The notes under the pieces were generated by a model. It was not told where the DNA came from and did no database searches. It saw only the letters and a list, made by a program, of their open reading frames with translations. Below, in pieces: positions 1-11,284 of a DNA stretch of 64,000 nucleotides. Source of the stretch: Irpex lacteus. Taxonomy: Eukaryota; Basidiomycota; Agaricomycetes; Polyporales; Irpicaceae. The stretch spans positions 868,001 to 932,000 of the forward strand of contig MQVO02000005.1 of the NCBI GenBank assembly GCA_001986395.2. Direction: 5' to 3'. The number at the start of each line of letters is the position of its first letter. Within the stretch, counting starts at the first letter, position 1. Position numbers and translations under genes: made by a program.

Positions 1-3000
1 CTCCAAAGCGCCTTGCCCACCGGATTTCGGGCGTTCCCAAAAGTCTCCGCGTTGCCGATAATGATGAGCCCATTGCGCGCACGAGAGAGTAGGACGTTGA
101 CACGTTCCGGCGAGAACATGAACCCGATATCACGATTTGGGTTGCTCCGCGTGAGCGAAACGATGACTATGTCGCTCTCTTCTCCCTGGTAATTATCTAA
201 AAGAAACCAGCCATCTTATTTAAGCTTCCTGCCTTTATATAATCAAAACGAGATGGTCTATGTACCTATGGTAGCCAATTTGATCGGTTTCTTGGCAAGC
301 TTTGCGGCACCAACAGACATGAGTCCGAAACGGACGAGATCAGCAGAGTCGAGGTCGTTGAGGACGGGATCGTTGTCGTTTCTGAGCGCGTGTTGTAGAC
401 AATGAAGTTGACCCAGATATGGCGTGAGGATGACAACTTTCTCGGTACCATAGCCCTGTTGCCCGAGGTAGCGTAGAACTTTCAGCACCATAGATACTTC
501 GAATTTGTTCTGCTTCGATGACTTAGCCCCACCGTCCTTCGAGCTGGATATACGCTGATTCTCGTCTTCAGGATGACCGTGGGTGAAAAAGACGACATTG
601 TCTTGTAGACCACGGATATTTGGACGGTTCTTGGTCTTGTCTGCGTCCACGAGATCGGGGTAGGTCAGTTGACGAACAAGATTGGCGATCTCTGGCCGCA
701 TACGATGCTGCTTGCTCAACGTCTCGTGAGGGTATTCGCGGAGCACCAGGCGCTCGAAGAGGGACCGGTTCAGATCGTATCCGTCGCCTTTCTCAACAGT
801 GAGCTGGTAATTCTCGACTTTGGGTCGCAGTTGTCTGAGAAATGGGTAACATCAACACTGGGAAGCTCCGCAAGAACAACATAGCCACTCACTTGTGGTC
901 ACCGATAAGAATCATACGACGTGTTTCGTTGCCGAGGGCAGTGAGGACATGGCTTTCTAAGATCTCACCAGCCTCTTCGACAAGAAGAACCCCTGGATTC
1001 GCGGCACGTAGATCCTCATTGTACTTAGCGGCGGCTGTGGTGGTACATCCAATGATACGCTTCGCACAGAGCACCGCACCTTCGCTCTCGGCGAATTTGC
1101 GTTCAAGTTTGCGTTGAACTGAATTATAGCTGTCGCCTCGCTGGTACAGGTCTTCAGCCCCTTCTCTAGAAATTGCGGCATGCCAGAGCGCGCATCTCTC
1201 TAGACGTGCTTCCTTCGGCATCTTCCAAATAGCATCGTGGCGTTTTACGTGCTCTTCGCCGCGGAATATTCCAGGACCACGACCAAGATACCATTCACCG
1301 ATAAGATATGTCTTGTTCACATCCGCGCCGCGCTTTCCAGCGACTTTCATGTCACCTGTAAGCGCAGACTCCGGAACGAGAAAAGCCTCATAATAGTCCG
1401 AGTCCTCGAACTCGATGTGGTCGAGAACGACAGCGATCGGTATCCTCCCGATGAACGCGTTGAAGGAGTCCCGTAGCTTCTGAAGATGATCTACCGCCTG
1501 GGCCTTGTACGCATTAATAACGTTCCAGTCGCTGCGAGTCAGTTTGGTCCGAGTCCTCTGGCTGTAGAGGGAAAGCGGCTCTGTTCGTGAAGAACTTTTA
1601 CCGCCGAGTCGGACGAGACTATGCTGCGGGATGCCAATGTCCATTAGGTCCTCTAAGAATTGGTCAAGTGCGTGATTGGTGTAGCAACAGACAAGGATAG
1701 TCTCGGCGGTGGTGTCATGGAGGACTTTGGCCAGAAGAGCACCAATGAAAGACTTCCCAGTGCCTGCGTGGGGGGTTAATGAAGATGCTGAGAAGTTCTA
1801 ATAGAGGACGTACCTGGCGGCCCTTGAATTAGTGAAACTGCTTGCGTAAGACCGGATTGCAAAGCGGCAGCCTGAGCAACGTCGAGGACGATCGACTTAT
1901 CAGCGCCAACTAGATGTTGGAGATCCTGGAGCGGATTGGTTTTTAGAGCATTGATTATCCTCGATGTCGCAGCGTGATTATCGGCATGACTCAGGACCTC
2001 GCCGGGACCCCATGCCAACAGTTCTCGCCATAGAGGCACCTCGGTTATCTGCTGAAGCCTCTTGAGCACCGGCTCATAGGCGAACACCGCGGTATCGATT
2101 TGGATGAGTTTGATGTGTTTAGCGGTCTTGATGACGCAGAGCGCGTTGATAGTGGCCTGCTCCCCTTCAAACTGCAGAACAAATTCTGGAGGGTTTTTCG
2201 AAAGGAAGTCTTCGTCTCGCCTGATCTTCGGGAAGGCGATCACCCGTCCGTCGACAATGACGACGCACATAGACATATCTTTGATGAGTCGTCTATCCTG
2301 AGCCAAGAAGTCTTTGCGTTTCTTGTTGTCGACTTTCTTGAACAGCGGCAAGTCTTGCGTACATCTCAGTACAACACCCCATTTGGGACACTTGTGTGGG
2401 GGAGGGCCGGGCTCCGTATGAAGGCCAACGAGTTGGAGACCATCCACAACGAGACCACGATGATAGCCCTTCTTCTGGCCAGAAATGATCTGCAGCTCTT
2501 CCCTCAATTCGTAGAGCATGTCCTCGCGATAGAGGCGGTATTGATTATCCAAATGGGTGCTTAGTCTCTCCGAAACGTCGACAGCGTCAACCTCCGCTGC
2601 GGTGCGTATGAATGGCTGTTCCTTGCAGGTCACTTCGTCAGAAGTAGGCAGGATGTCGATCTTGCGGAAATCGGCGTCGTCGTTGTCGTGTCGGCCGCCT
2701 GGGCGGAGTTCAGGGTCGAGCACGGCGCCAACACCGCAGGTGTCGACGATGTGCTTGATCTTGTGCCCCAGCGAACGGACGTCTGAGTTGGTAGAGGATA
2801 ACAGGGGCTGTATGATATCCACATCGGCAGCGAGCTCGCGATACAGGGTGGAATGTTCGAAGGAGAGAGTTACAAGCTGCGACAAAACCCATGCGAAAGC
2901 AATCAGGCCGGGCTCTGCTAGGTTCTTGGAGCGATGAGCCTCCAGAAATGAACGCCACAGTACGGGCGGCTCGACGATTCGGGCGAGAACTTGCTGCAAG

Positions 3001-3281
3001 TATGCTCCGCTACCGACGTCTTTGAGGGACGGCGCCATAAAATACGTGAAGATTCGAGCGCCGAGTCCATTCAAGAAAGAAAGAGATAGATCCATGAACA
3101 TCGCTTTCTGTAATGACTCGAGGCCAACCTTGCTAGCGATTATCTTGTCAACACAAGAGACGGCATCTGGTTGCGCACATATGGCTTCCAAGAATAATGA
3201 CGAAGACGTGCGGTTCAGTGTGACCTCGCCACCAAGAACCGAATGAAAATGTTTGTTGAGTTTCTTCGTACGCACATCCAT
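1..3281 (-). CDS. ZNFX1/NFX1-type SF1 RNA helicase, 3' end cut by window edge
   Basis: Superfamily 1 (Upf1-like) P-loop helicase of the NFX1-type zinc finger/ZNFX1 class, expected to act on RNA. Four exons read through in frame: 3281-1814, 1763-893, 834-266 and 196 to beyond base 1 (about 1,034 codons seen). Visible motifs are Walker A QGPPGTGKS, which is split by the first intron, Walker B-like LLVEEAG, motif III GDHKQLRP, SKQHRMRPEI (motif IV region), ILTPYLGQ, and the C-terminal helicase motifs TIDNYQGEESDIVIVSL and RVNVLLSRARNG. The long N-terminal part of about 450 residues is helical and has no zinc finger. The first ATG is preceded by a perfect 3' splice site (ttttggtag) with a GTAGGC donor near 3333, so an upstream, probably untranslated, exon is likely. 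Zinc-finger repeats, if present, would lie to the left of the window. The family is secure; the cellular role (small-RNA or mRNA surveillance) is inferred from relatives. Confidence 0.85.
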
Positions 3282-4025
3282 CTACCAAAATTTGCATGAG
3301 ATGATGAACAAAAGATTGCTTAACTCGCCTACCTCGTCAATACGGATGTGCTACCAGTACTTGGGTGATATCTGGAGGGGCGCGTGAACGTTGGATCGAG
3401 TGGGATGGAGACTGTACGACGAGGATGTGGTGGGAGTATTGGGATTGGGGAAGCACCAGAGTCGTTTTCAGCCGTCTTGAAGAGCCGTTGCAACGAGGCC
3501 AACCTCCGCCTTGATACGCTTCCTAAACCTTATACAGCGGCAGGCAAAGACGCTTCCCCTTTGAGACTGCATAAATGAAGAGATATCACTGACAAAGTTC
3601 CATCGTGGATCAGGGTTCAGGCCTTTCAGGTGTAGACACCGTGTAGCAGGCTATATCGTTAGCACGGTACACTGCGCGGAGGACGGTAGGGGAATACCAT
3701 AGTCGACGTTTCTACTTCTAGATGAATTTCTTCTGCAATGACACGGAGAAGCGCATAACAAAGGGAACACTTACAGTGATTACAGTACATTACGTCGACG
3801 GTATAGTCCTTTACATTAGCGACTTTCAAACCGAGTCATAGTAAAATAGAGTGACGACCAAGAGGCTTTTGAGGGACGTGGAAGCAGGTACAGTAAGTAC
3901 CAGCGGAATTTCTGAATTTCTGGACGTTCTGAAATAAACGCACAATCCCGGCATTTGCCGATCCTTGTAATTTCGAGTTGTGAAGCGCGATGACCATAGG
4001 TCGACCAACGACGTCCAGCACATCC
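3282..4025. promoter_or_regulatory. Divergent promoter region between helicase and DAP3
   Basis: No gene found. It holds the 5' leader of the minus-strand helicase, with a probable 5' intron at about 3282-3333, and the promoter of the plus-strand DAP3 gene. A serine/proline-rich open stretch on the minus strand (about 3334-3480) does not join the helicase frame and may be leader sequence. Confidence 0.4.
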
Positions 4026-5940
4026 ATGTCGGCCCTTGCGTCGGTACAACGAGCACGCCAAAATGTCCTCATAATCTCTCTTCCTGGCTCCTATGGTGTT
4101 GGCCAGAAACGACTGAATAGTAGTAAATGGCGCTGGGTTCCACCAGGTATGTACTGTCGCGTATCCTTATTCGTAGCATGTATTGATTGTTTGTACGTAG
4201 AGTGGAATAAGGATCCTAACAAAGAGCTCAAAAAGAAGCTGAAAGATAGCAAGCTTAAAGGCGGTTCAGCTCCCAGCCTTCAAACTGTCGCAGTCGGAGA
4301 CGGTCAATCCTCGAACAAACCGAAAGTGCCACCGGTACGCATCCTACTAGTACTTCACATTATCCCAACTAAGCGATGCGACTTGGCAGAGATTCCACAC
4401 CTTACCGGCTGCGCAACTGAGGCACCCGTTGTTCCAGTCAGAACATCGTCCGGACTTACGGCTACAACCCTTCCAGCCAGTGTGTATAGTGAACCAGTGT
4501 TGTAAACTTTGTCTGACCTCTGTCACCAATTCAGGATCTACTGAAGCCCATCTCACTAAACAAGGCATTGCAATTCGAAAGTGGTACTCGTACACTGCTT
4601 ACTGCATACGGAGTTCCGAGAAATATTCTGCATGAGGTCCGCACTGAGTCGGCTACACTGATTCTGTTGCCTATCTAACGCCTGTTCCCCCAGTTCCGTA
4701 TCTTGTCGAAGCCGTGCTCGCTTGTAAGGGAAGTGACGTTGTCAACAACAAAATGGCTGGACGAGGCGACCAAGAAGCCGAGTAGTGCAAAGAGGGCTGT
4801 AATCAGTGCGTCATACTATTCTACGAGCTTGAGCTGTGGCAACTGACGATGATGATGTTGTAGCTGGTAACTTGGGCTCAGGAAAGAGCTACTTGCTACT
4901 TCAGGCGGCTGAATACGCTCGCAAGAAGGGGTATCTCGTGCTGTATATTCCCCGTTGTACGTCTTCCACACCGAACAGCATCTGATGCGCTGCTGACTTG
5001 TCCGTATAGCTTTGAGGCTTGTCGATTCTTCCACGTCATATGTATATGACCCGAGAACGCGTACATATCTTCAACCAGAATTTAGTACAGAGCTTCTTAA
5101 ACGTTTCCGCGACGTAAACCATCAGGCATTCGAGGAACTGTTGACAAGCGAGGATATTATCGTCTCTAGTCGAAGAATGGTACCCAAGGGTACGACGTTG
5201 GCTGAGTTGGTGCGGACGGGAACACGACAGGAGGTGGATGCTCCCGTTGTGCTGTCAGCGCTGATCAAGGAATTGCAACTCCAAAAGAAGTACGTTCTAC
5301 CTCGTGATTTAGCGAAAGAATAGTCTTCTTATGACATGTTGCACAGGTATCCCGTTCTTTTAGCCATAGACGATTTCCAGTCGCTGTACTCTCAGTCCAA
5401 GTACCGCGATGCAAGGTTTAACACTCTCAAGGCATATCATCTGTCCCTCCCTCGTCTCCTTCTGGAATTCGCCAGTGGAAGGCAGCAATTCGTACGTGAA
5501 CTTCTCAGTCGATACGATAAATATCTAAACACGTCTCTTTACAGCAATCAGGTGCTGTACTCGGTGCACTGACCACTGCGAACTCCGAATTCAAAGCTCC
5601 GCTGGAGCTTCAGGAGGCTCTCGGTCTTTCGCCAGATGTTCCCTCAGGCCCCTACGTCCGCAGGAACACTGAACTCGTCGAGTACGCCAAGGGACTGCAA
5701 AACATCGCTCTGCCCTCCCAAATGAGTGTTGCCGAGGCTGCTGCGCTGTATGAACTGTGGGGACAGGAAAAGATGCTGAACGATGGTACGTCATCCAGTA
5801 TCTAATCGATTTGCAGGCTAATAACTTTTTGTTTCTGTGTAGCCCCTACAGATCAGACGTTCCTGCGCTTGTACACCGAGTCAGCAGGGAACCCCAGGGA
5901 CTTTATCTGGAAGGGCGTCATGGGTTCGTTCTCTACTTAA
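4026..5940 (+). CDS. DAP3: Mitochondrial ribosomal small-subunit protein mS29 / DAP3 (yeast Rsm23)
   Basis: Nuclear-encoded GTP-binding subunit of the mitochondrial small ribosomal subunit. Ten exons close in frame to 471 aa: 4026-4146, 4201-4334, 4390-4479, 4535-4636, 4694-4805, 4864-4956, 5010-5289, 5347-5491, 5545-5785, 5843-5940. The N-terminus is basic and rich in Ser/Arg, fitting a mitochondrial presequence. Then come the family block RFHTLPAAQLRHPLF, TAYGVPRNI, the P-loop TGNLGSGKSYLLLQAAEYA, LYIPRS, the Walker B-like VLLAIDDFQSLY and the C-terminal FLRLYTESAGNPRDF. An in-frame ATG at 3990 would add 12 residues; 4026 was chosen because the presequence then starts at the terminus. The fourth intron has an unusual GTCCGC donor. 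The family assignment is firm. Naming follows animal DAP3; an apoptosis role in fungi is not implied. Confidence 0.92.
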
Positions 5941-7502
5941 ACGCTTTCACTTCTGTTATGGTTACATAGATCGAATATAATCGCGCACAAGACGCTGTTA
6001 ATGGCTATTTCTACGTGAGAGAAAGCATTTACATTCGATCTTGGCCAGTCTACCATGTAGCGCGTGACCGTAGTGTCACAGTGTGACATCTGCACAAACA
6101 TCGAATTCAAGAAAACGCCACTCCAACCCACTCTTTGTCTCCCTCTGCATTGTTGTCCCGGAAAAAACCTTCTGCTCCTTCTGCTTTACTCTTGAGCACA
6201 GACTCTATCACTTGGCCTTGCAGTCGTCGTCGTCGTCGTGAAGAATAGTGCTTGTTTTACCTTGAGACAACTTGAATGGTCGCCCCATGGCCTACTGGAT
6301 CCTCATTGCGACTGGGCCATCATCCGCGAATCTAGTTTCACTTGTCACTGGCCCTTGCTATACATGAAGTGCCTGGACATTGAAGGGAAAATTCATACCT
6401 TGTGCGTATACGTGAAAGTGAGTGATCAGTACTAATTCCCGAAGATTGTGATCTGGTGAGCATAGCTGTAGTAGAAAGCGATTCAACGCAATCGAGCTGA
6501 TATGCGCTAACCAGGTTCGTCATTTTAGGTGGCTATTGTCTCTGAGGACAATGATAGCAACCGCTAGCCATCCTGTCTGTGATAAATATTGCTCGATCGT
6601 CACCTTTAGGCTCATCCTATGAGCCTGAATTGACTAGCCATGAGCATCTCATCGCCAGCTGCAGTATAGACAAGTTCTTTCCGCCTCGTGTTCGCTCTCA
6701 TCGTTGTTTCCGGGTCTTCCGAGCGCACAACGCATCTTGAAGAGGGTTTTCATGACAGGACTTCCCATTAAGCTCGACCATTCTCATATCAGCCCATTGC
6801 TCGAACACCACAAAATCTTATATGGCGTTATCCCAACTACTTTCCTAGCGTGAGTCGTATTCAATCGTGCCACAAGTATGCAGGTTCACGGTGACAATCA
6901 CTCGTAAATAATTGCTTGACTATGACGTCCTCTACCGCTGATTCTCTATGATTGACTACGATGATCAAGGCAATTCCGTAGAGCGATGAAGATTTGTTTC
7001 GACCTTACATTGTTCCTACGGCCACGAGGCCTGAGTTGCGTGTCAATGTGATAGCAACGATGTGTCACAACCAGGTCCTTGCCACCGCGTGAGTGCCACT
7101 CTATAGTGTGGTTGCTTTCGGAATTCTCATTGTTCGTGGCCATGCCAAGGGGCATTACTAGTAGTTTATGGCCACTCATTAGAGTGCCGTGACTATGATC
7201 ACAGTTGTGAAGAGGAATGCGATCATTTGTGACACGCAGTCTTTGAGCGTTCAATTGTGACTGTGACTTGCATGATGCATCATGGCCTTCATCTGGTGGC
7301 CGCCGTGGCAAGCGTCCTCGGAGGGATATAAGTCGGGCGATAGCTCGTGGTACAGTTACGTGAACTTGCCGACTGTCCACCTCCTACCGGTTCTACCTTC
7401 CATAGTGTCATCATAAACCCAACATACAACACATCAGTAAGTGCATGCTGTACCACTTTCGCACCTAGTAGTACGGGCTTACAACTACCAGGCGCACACG
7501 CA
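5941..7502. other. Intergenic, one orphan exon-like fragment
   Basis: No complete gene recognised. Bases 6752-6849 read as a clean first exon (ATG, 32 codons, then GTGAGT) encoding a peptide ending LLEHHKILYGVIPTTFLA, which resembles the start of the multi-exon DUF6533/DUF6534-type membrane proteins of agaricomycetes. No matching downstream exons were found, so it may be a remnant. The last 150 bases form the promoter and leader of the F-box gene. Confidence 0.3.
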
Positions 7503-8770
7503 ATGCGTAGACCCATGGATCGCCAACCAACAGGATTCGGAGATCTTCCACAGGAACTTGTGGACCTTGTAATCGACCACTTTTACGACGATCCTACTAC
7601 CCTTCGTATCTGCGCTCTCGTGTCGCGAAGATGGCAGCAAGCTGCACGCACGCATATCTTCCGGGAAACGCTATTGAGGCATCCGCAGGATGTATATGCC
7701 TGCTACAACCTCATAGAGTATAGCCCGCAGTTTGCAACATGTATTCGTACCCTCAGGATCAGCGCGAAATTGTTCAAGCCTAGAGATAACGGGACCCATC
7801 ATCTGAAGTGCAGATTCATGGAGACTATCCAGCAAAGCATCTTCCACTCGCTCCTCCAGCTTCGCACACTTCATTTTGAGGACGTCATATTCTCAGCAGA
7901 GTCCGTGGACGATCAGTTCCTTGGATCCCTCGCTAGGCTTCCCATCAACGCGCTCAAATTCACGAAATGCGACTTCGGAAGTTTCGAGATATTCGAGGCA
8001 GTCCTCTACGCTAATAGCAATATCACGCGTCTTGCCTTGGATGATGTCAGATGGAAGATGACACCAGACCGCAAGTCGTTTCCCACGATACACAGGGCCC
8101 GCAGAGCGAAGCTGAAACTCACTCATGTCACCTTCGGTCGTTACTGCGAGCTGGATCTGTACAGCAACTGGCTCTCCCAGACCTCCACCTTTCCAAGTCT
8201 GCGCTCCCTCGAGGCAATAGGTCTTACACAACTACGGGACGTGCAGCTCGTAGCGGATATGCTCAGAAGGGTTGCACTTACGCTCACACATTTGCGCTTG
8301 GCTTGTTCATTCTCGTGTAGATATGAGGGACAATTAGCGCGTCAGTGTCTTATATTCGCTGATAGATTTTCTATGGTCGACTGACATCTTCACGTTCAAC
8401 AGTTATTCCCCAGACCATCAACCTCAGGCAACTTCACCAGCTATACTCACTGCACCTTAGTCCCCAGGGGTTAACCAACCACCTCTTCTCCTGGGCTCCC
8501 GGATTGCTTGACCAAGCCATCTCTCCCCATCTTCGAAAGATTACCGTCGATGCGCACCTTCAATTCAATCAACGAGAGCTCAAGCTGAGGGAATGGCAAA
8601 ACCTTATAGCTCTGATCAAGGCGCCGCGGTTCGCCTATCTTGAGCAGATTTGCATCTGGCATCGAGGTCCCTTGCGATTATACGAGGCAGAAGCGTTGAT
8701 GAAGGATTATCTCACTGGTTTACGAGAGCACCAGAAAGTGAGGGTTGAGGATCATACATATAGGGGATAG
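7503..8770 (+). CDS. F-box domain protein
   Basis: Likely substrate-recognition subunit of an SCF ubiquitin ligase. Two exons, 7503-8340 and 8403-8770, give 401 aa; the intron has a GTCAGT donor and a CAACAG acceptor. The N-terminal F-box is seen as FGDLPQELVDLVIDHF followed by LRICALVSRRWQQAARTHIF (about residues 10-55). The rest carries loose leucine-rich segments of the LRR/FBD kind (IRTLRISAKLF, LRTLHFEDVIF, INALKFTKCDF) typical of the expanded F-box families of agaricomycetes. The ATG at 7503 was chosen over an in-frame upstream ATG at 7347, which would add 52 residues with no family character. A further ATG lies at 7518. The substrate is unknown. Confidence 0.85.
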
Positions 8771-9045
8771 GTCGAGCGATGCGTGGTCGCCATTTTGTGT
8801 CTTTACTAGATCTTCCCTTGCTATTTCTTTGACATCGTTATTCGCAAACGAGCTCGTTGCAGGCATTACTAGTGTCATGCCGTACCTATCTCGTAATGTC
8901 ACTCACTATAACGACGAAGTGAGTCCCAAGCAGAAATGCGTCCTATTCCAATGACAATATACAGTGAATGATATGAAATAAATATACGGAAGGGCCAACA
9001 AGCCCAGTATGGACTCTGTTCCTTTTTTCCCACCTCGCGGATCGT

Positions 9046-10306
9046 TCAGCATCCCATCTCAATAGTATCGTATGGGCCATCGTGGTCGGTCTCGGATGCG
9101 TCGAAGATATTCGGGACGTCGCCAACGATACAGAGATCGCTGGTGTTATCCTGGCCTGAGAAGTACGGAACATCATCATCATCAGCTCAGCGGAATATGG
9201 CCGACAGGTGTCGGGTTTTACTAACCAGGGCAAGATTCCCAAGCACCGCTCTCTGAAATATGGACTTCGCCGGAAGGGTGGTGGAATCCGAGGAAGCGGC
9301 CAGGAACAATAGGCACTGGGTCTTTCTTGTTGTTGATACGGGTGATGTGCAGGTGGGCGTCGACGTAGTCAGCGAAGTCTTGGTTTCCAACCTATCAACA
9401 GCCACGTCAATTGTCAATGTCACTTCCGAATATGCTGATCATGGCGCTGCACGGAGGTGATGGACTTACGCGAGGGAGACCGTAGAGGACCGACTTGAAG
9501 TTAACGCCGGGGAGGTGGAGCGGCAGGTACACAGAGTCAATCAAGGCGATCGCAGCACCTATAATTGTGATGAAATATGTCAGGACAAAACGCTCAGTTG
9601 CAGCGGGCACAGTCGCGTACCGAGCGAGTGACCGACGATCGTTACGGTGTTGGCCCCGTTATTAGACAAGGCGGTCTGCACTGCGGAAAGCACCTGCGTG
9701 GCGGTCCTGGGCAGCCAGCGTTGGTTAATGATGAAAAATAGTTATGGTCAGGACTTACTTGGCCTGCTCGTTCGCGAATCCAGCGTGCACAGTTATGGAA
9801 GAAGAGATACCGGGGAAGAGAGTCGAGTCCAACTTCTCTCTGATAATATCTGCATCTGTCAAGTCGGCCAGACTGGTGCGCAAGGTCAGCCGCCGAGTCG
9901 GTATGTCGGGGATGAAGAGCTCACATTTCACTGGTGTCGGTACCCTGGTGGGCGACAATGACTGTCTGCAAGGTTGGATCATATCCGACGTACCCTACAT
10001 GTTTATCGAATGTCAGACAAGCTGAGCAATGTTAACAAAAGTTGACTAACAGAACTGGGTACCACTGCCGTCACCACCAGAAGCAACGGGCTTGAACGTC
10101 GGGTTCGCATTGCAATTAGCACCGCACGCCCAGGTGAGAGTCGTGGATGGCTGGCAGTACGCCGTGCTGGCGTAATGGGTATACGGCCTGAACGATGTAA
10201 TCTGCGACGTGGAGAGCGTAGAGATCGACGCGCGAGGGTCAAGCGGGACGGCCGAGACGGAGACGGCGAGCGTCAGGAGGGCAAGTCCGAGCTTGAAGGC
10301 GGCCAT
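9046..10306 (-). CDS. Secreted class 3 lipase / alpha-beta hydrolase (copy A)
   Basis: Extracellular lipase_3-family serine esterase acting on acylglycerols or related esters. Seven exons (10306-10051, 9994-9925, 9872-9759, 9706-9621, 9558-9470, 9391-9226, 9155-9046) give 296 aa. The signal peptide KLGLALLTLAVSVSAVPL is followed by a short propeptide. The body has FWYVGYDP, VIVAHQGTD, the nucleophile elbow VTIVGHSLGAA, an Asp in KKDPVPIVPG and a His in GEVHIS, which would form the Ser-Asp-His triad. Many cysteines (TLTWACGANCNANP, SCPGQDN, LCIVGD, MGC at the end) fit a disulfide-bonded secreted enzyme. All six introns sit at the same positions and phases as in the paralogue at 21504-22738, which lies inverted about 11 kb away. 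Substrate choice between lipase and feruloyl/cutin esterase cannot be settled from sequence. Confidence 0.9.
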
Positions 10307-10364
10307 GTCTGCGAGATACAAACCACAGGAGGGATCCGAGGGCACCTGTCTGTGCTACACGACG

Positions 10365-10371
10365 TTTTATA
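10365..10371 (-). promoter_or_regulatory. TATA box of lipase A
   Basis: TATAAAA on the minus strand, about 60 bases upstream of the lipase A start codon. This is the usual spacing for a short fungal leader. Confidence 0.55.
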
Positions 10372-10812
10372 CCTGTAATGGCCCGAATAATTTGATAAAC
10401 GCTTTGCCCTTGCATGCTGTGTCCGCTAAAGAAGGTTGTCAGTCACCATATGGTCAGCAACGGTATCGCTTGCGCGCGGTTATTGGAGTGGGAAGACATG
10501 TAATGAAGAACTTCCAAATCTGTATATTTTCGTTGTTTCACCGTTCTGCTTGATGTGCGGAAAAAACGGGGTATTAAACGCGAACGTGTGATCCGGCAAA
10601 CTAACACTGATTTGATGGTGACAATCTGCCTAGCCTCCGGAAAGTCATCAGGTGGATTCACAGAACTCCTGTCCATTCGAACTCGGAGTACGTACATTAA
10701 TCATTGCGTTATTAGCAAATATGTGCCCAACTGTCATACCGCCGGAAAGCATTGGACGTTTGCATACGGTCGTTGACTATTGAGAACATCTTTTGTTGTA
10801 AACGTGTCTGCA
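10372..10812. other. Intergenic
   Basis: Upstream promoter sequence of lipase A on the minus strand and 3' flank of the small minus-strand gene at 10813. I see no gene here. Confidence 0.4.
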
Positions 10813-11284
10813 CTAGTGAGCCAAAGCACATGTTGCAATATATCTCGCGACGATGGTTAATCCAATACTGAGTACATAGAAGGACATCAGCTGATAAGAT
10901 GCCGGAATGATGGGAACGTACGTCCAGGCCAGGATAAATTGGAACTTACTGTATAGGTGTAGCACGCAGTGTACTGTGTAAACGTGAGCTTTGTGGCGCC
11001 GAAGGGCGTTTGAACGGTGGACTTGGGATCACGTTGGTGACACGGTGCACGGTAAACTAGAAAATCCCGTCAGTCACGGAAGCTTAAGCCATATGCCAAG
11101 CTATATATTAACAGAGAAGCTCACCTAGAACATTTTTCCAGGTATAATTGCCATACACACATAGGCAGATAACACCTAGTAGTAACTCATCATTGTTGAA
11201 AGAGATGAGAAAGGTGTCAGTGATAGCTTTATTGCGCGTTATGAGATTGCGCCGCAACGACGATCTCCACATGAATAAGTCCAT
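10813..11284 (-). CDS. Candidate small membrane protein, 114 aa, unknown family
   Basis: Not recognised. Three exons (11284-11125, 11056-10950, 10890-10813) are separated by two introns with GTGAGC/CTAG and GTAAGT/CAG borders, and their lengths (160, 107, 78) close exactly in phase to 114 aa and a stop. The predicted protein starts MDLFMWRSSLRR, has a hydrophobic segment LLLGVICLCVYG followed by an N-glycosylation-like site (NYT), and ends in a hydrophobic tail SFYVLSIGLTIVARYIA with a four-residue end. None of the exons is long enough to stand out alone. It could be the 3' part of a larger membrane-protein gene; a stop in frame precedes the ATG. The evidence is splice-site and phase agreement only, so a chance chain is possible. 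Confidence 0.4.
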
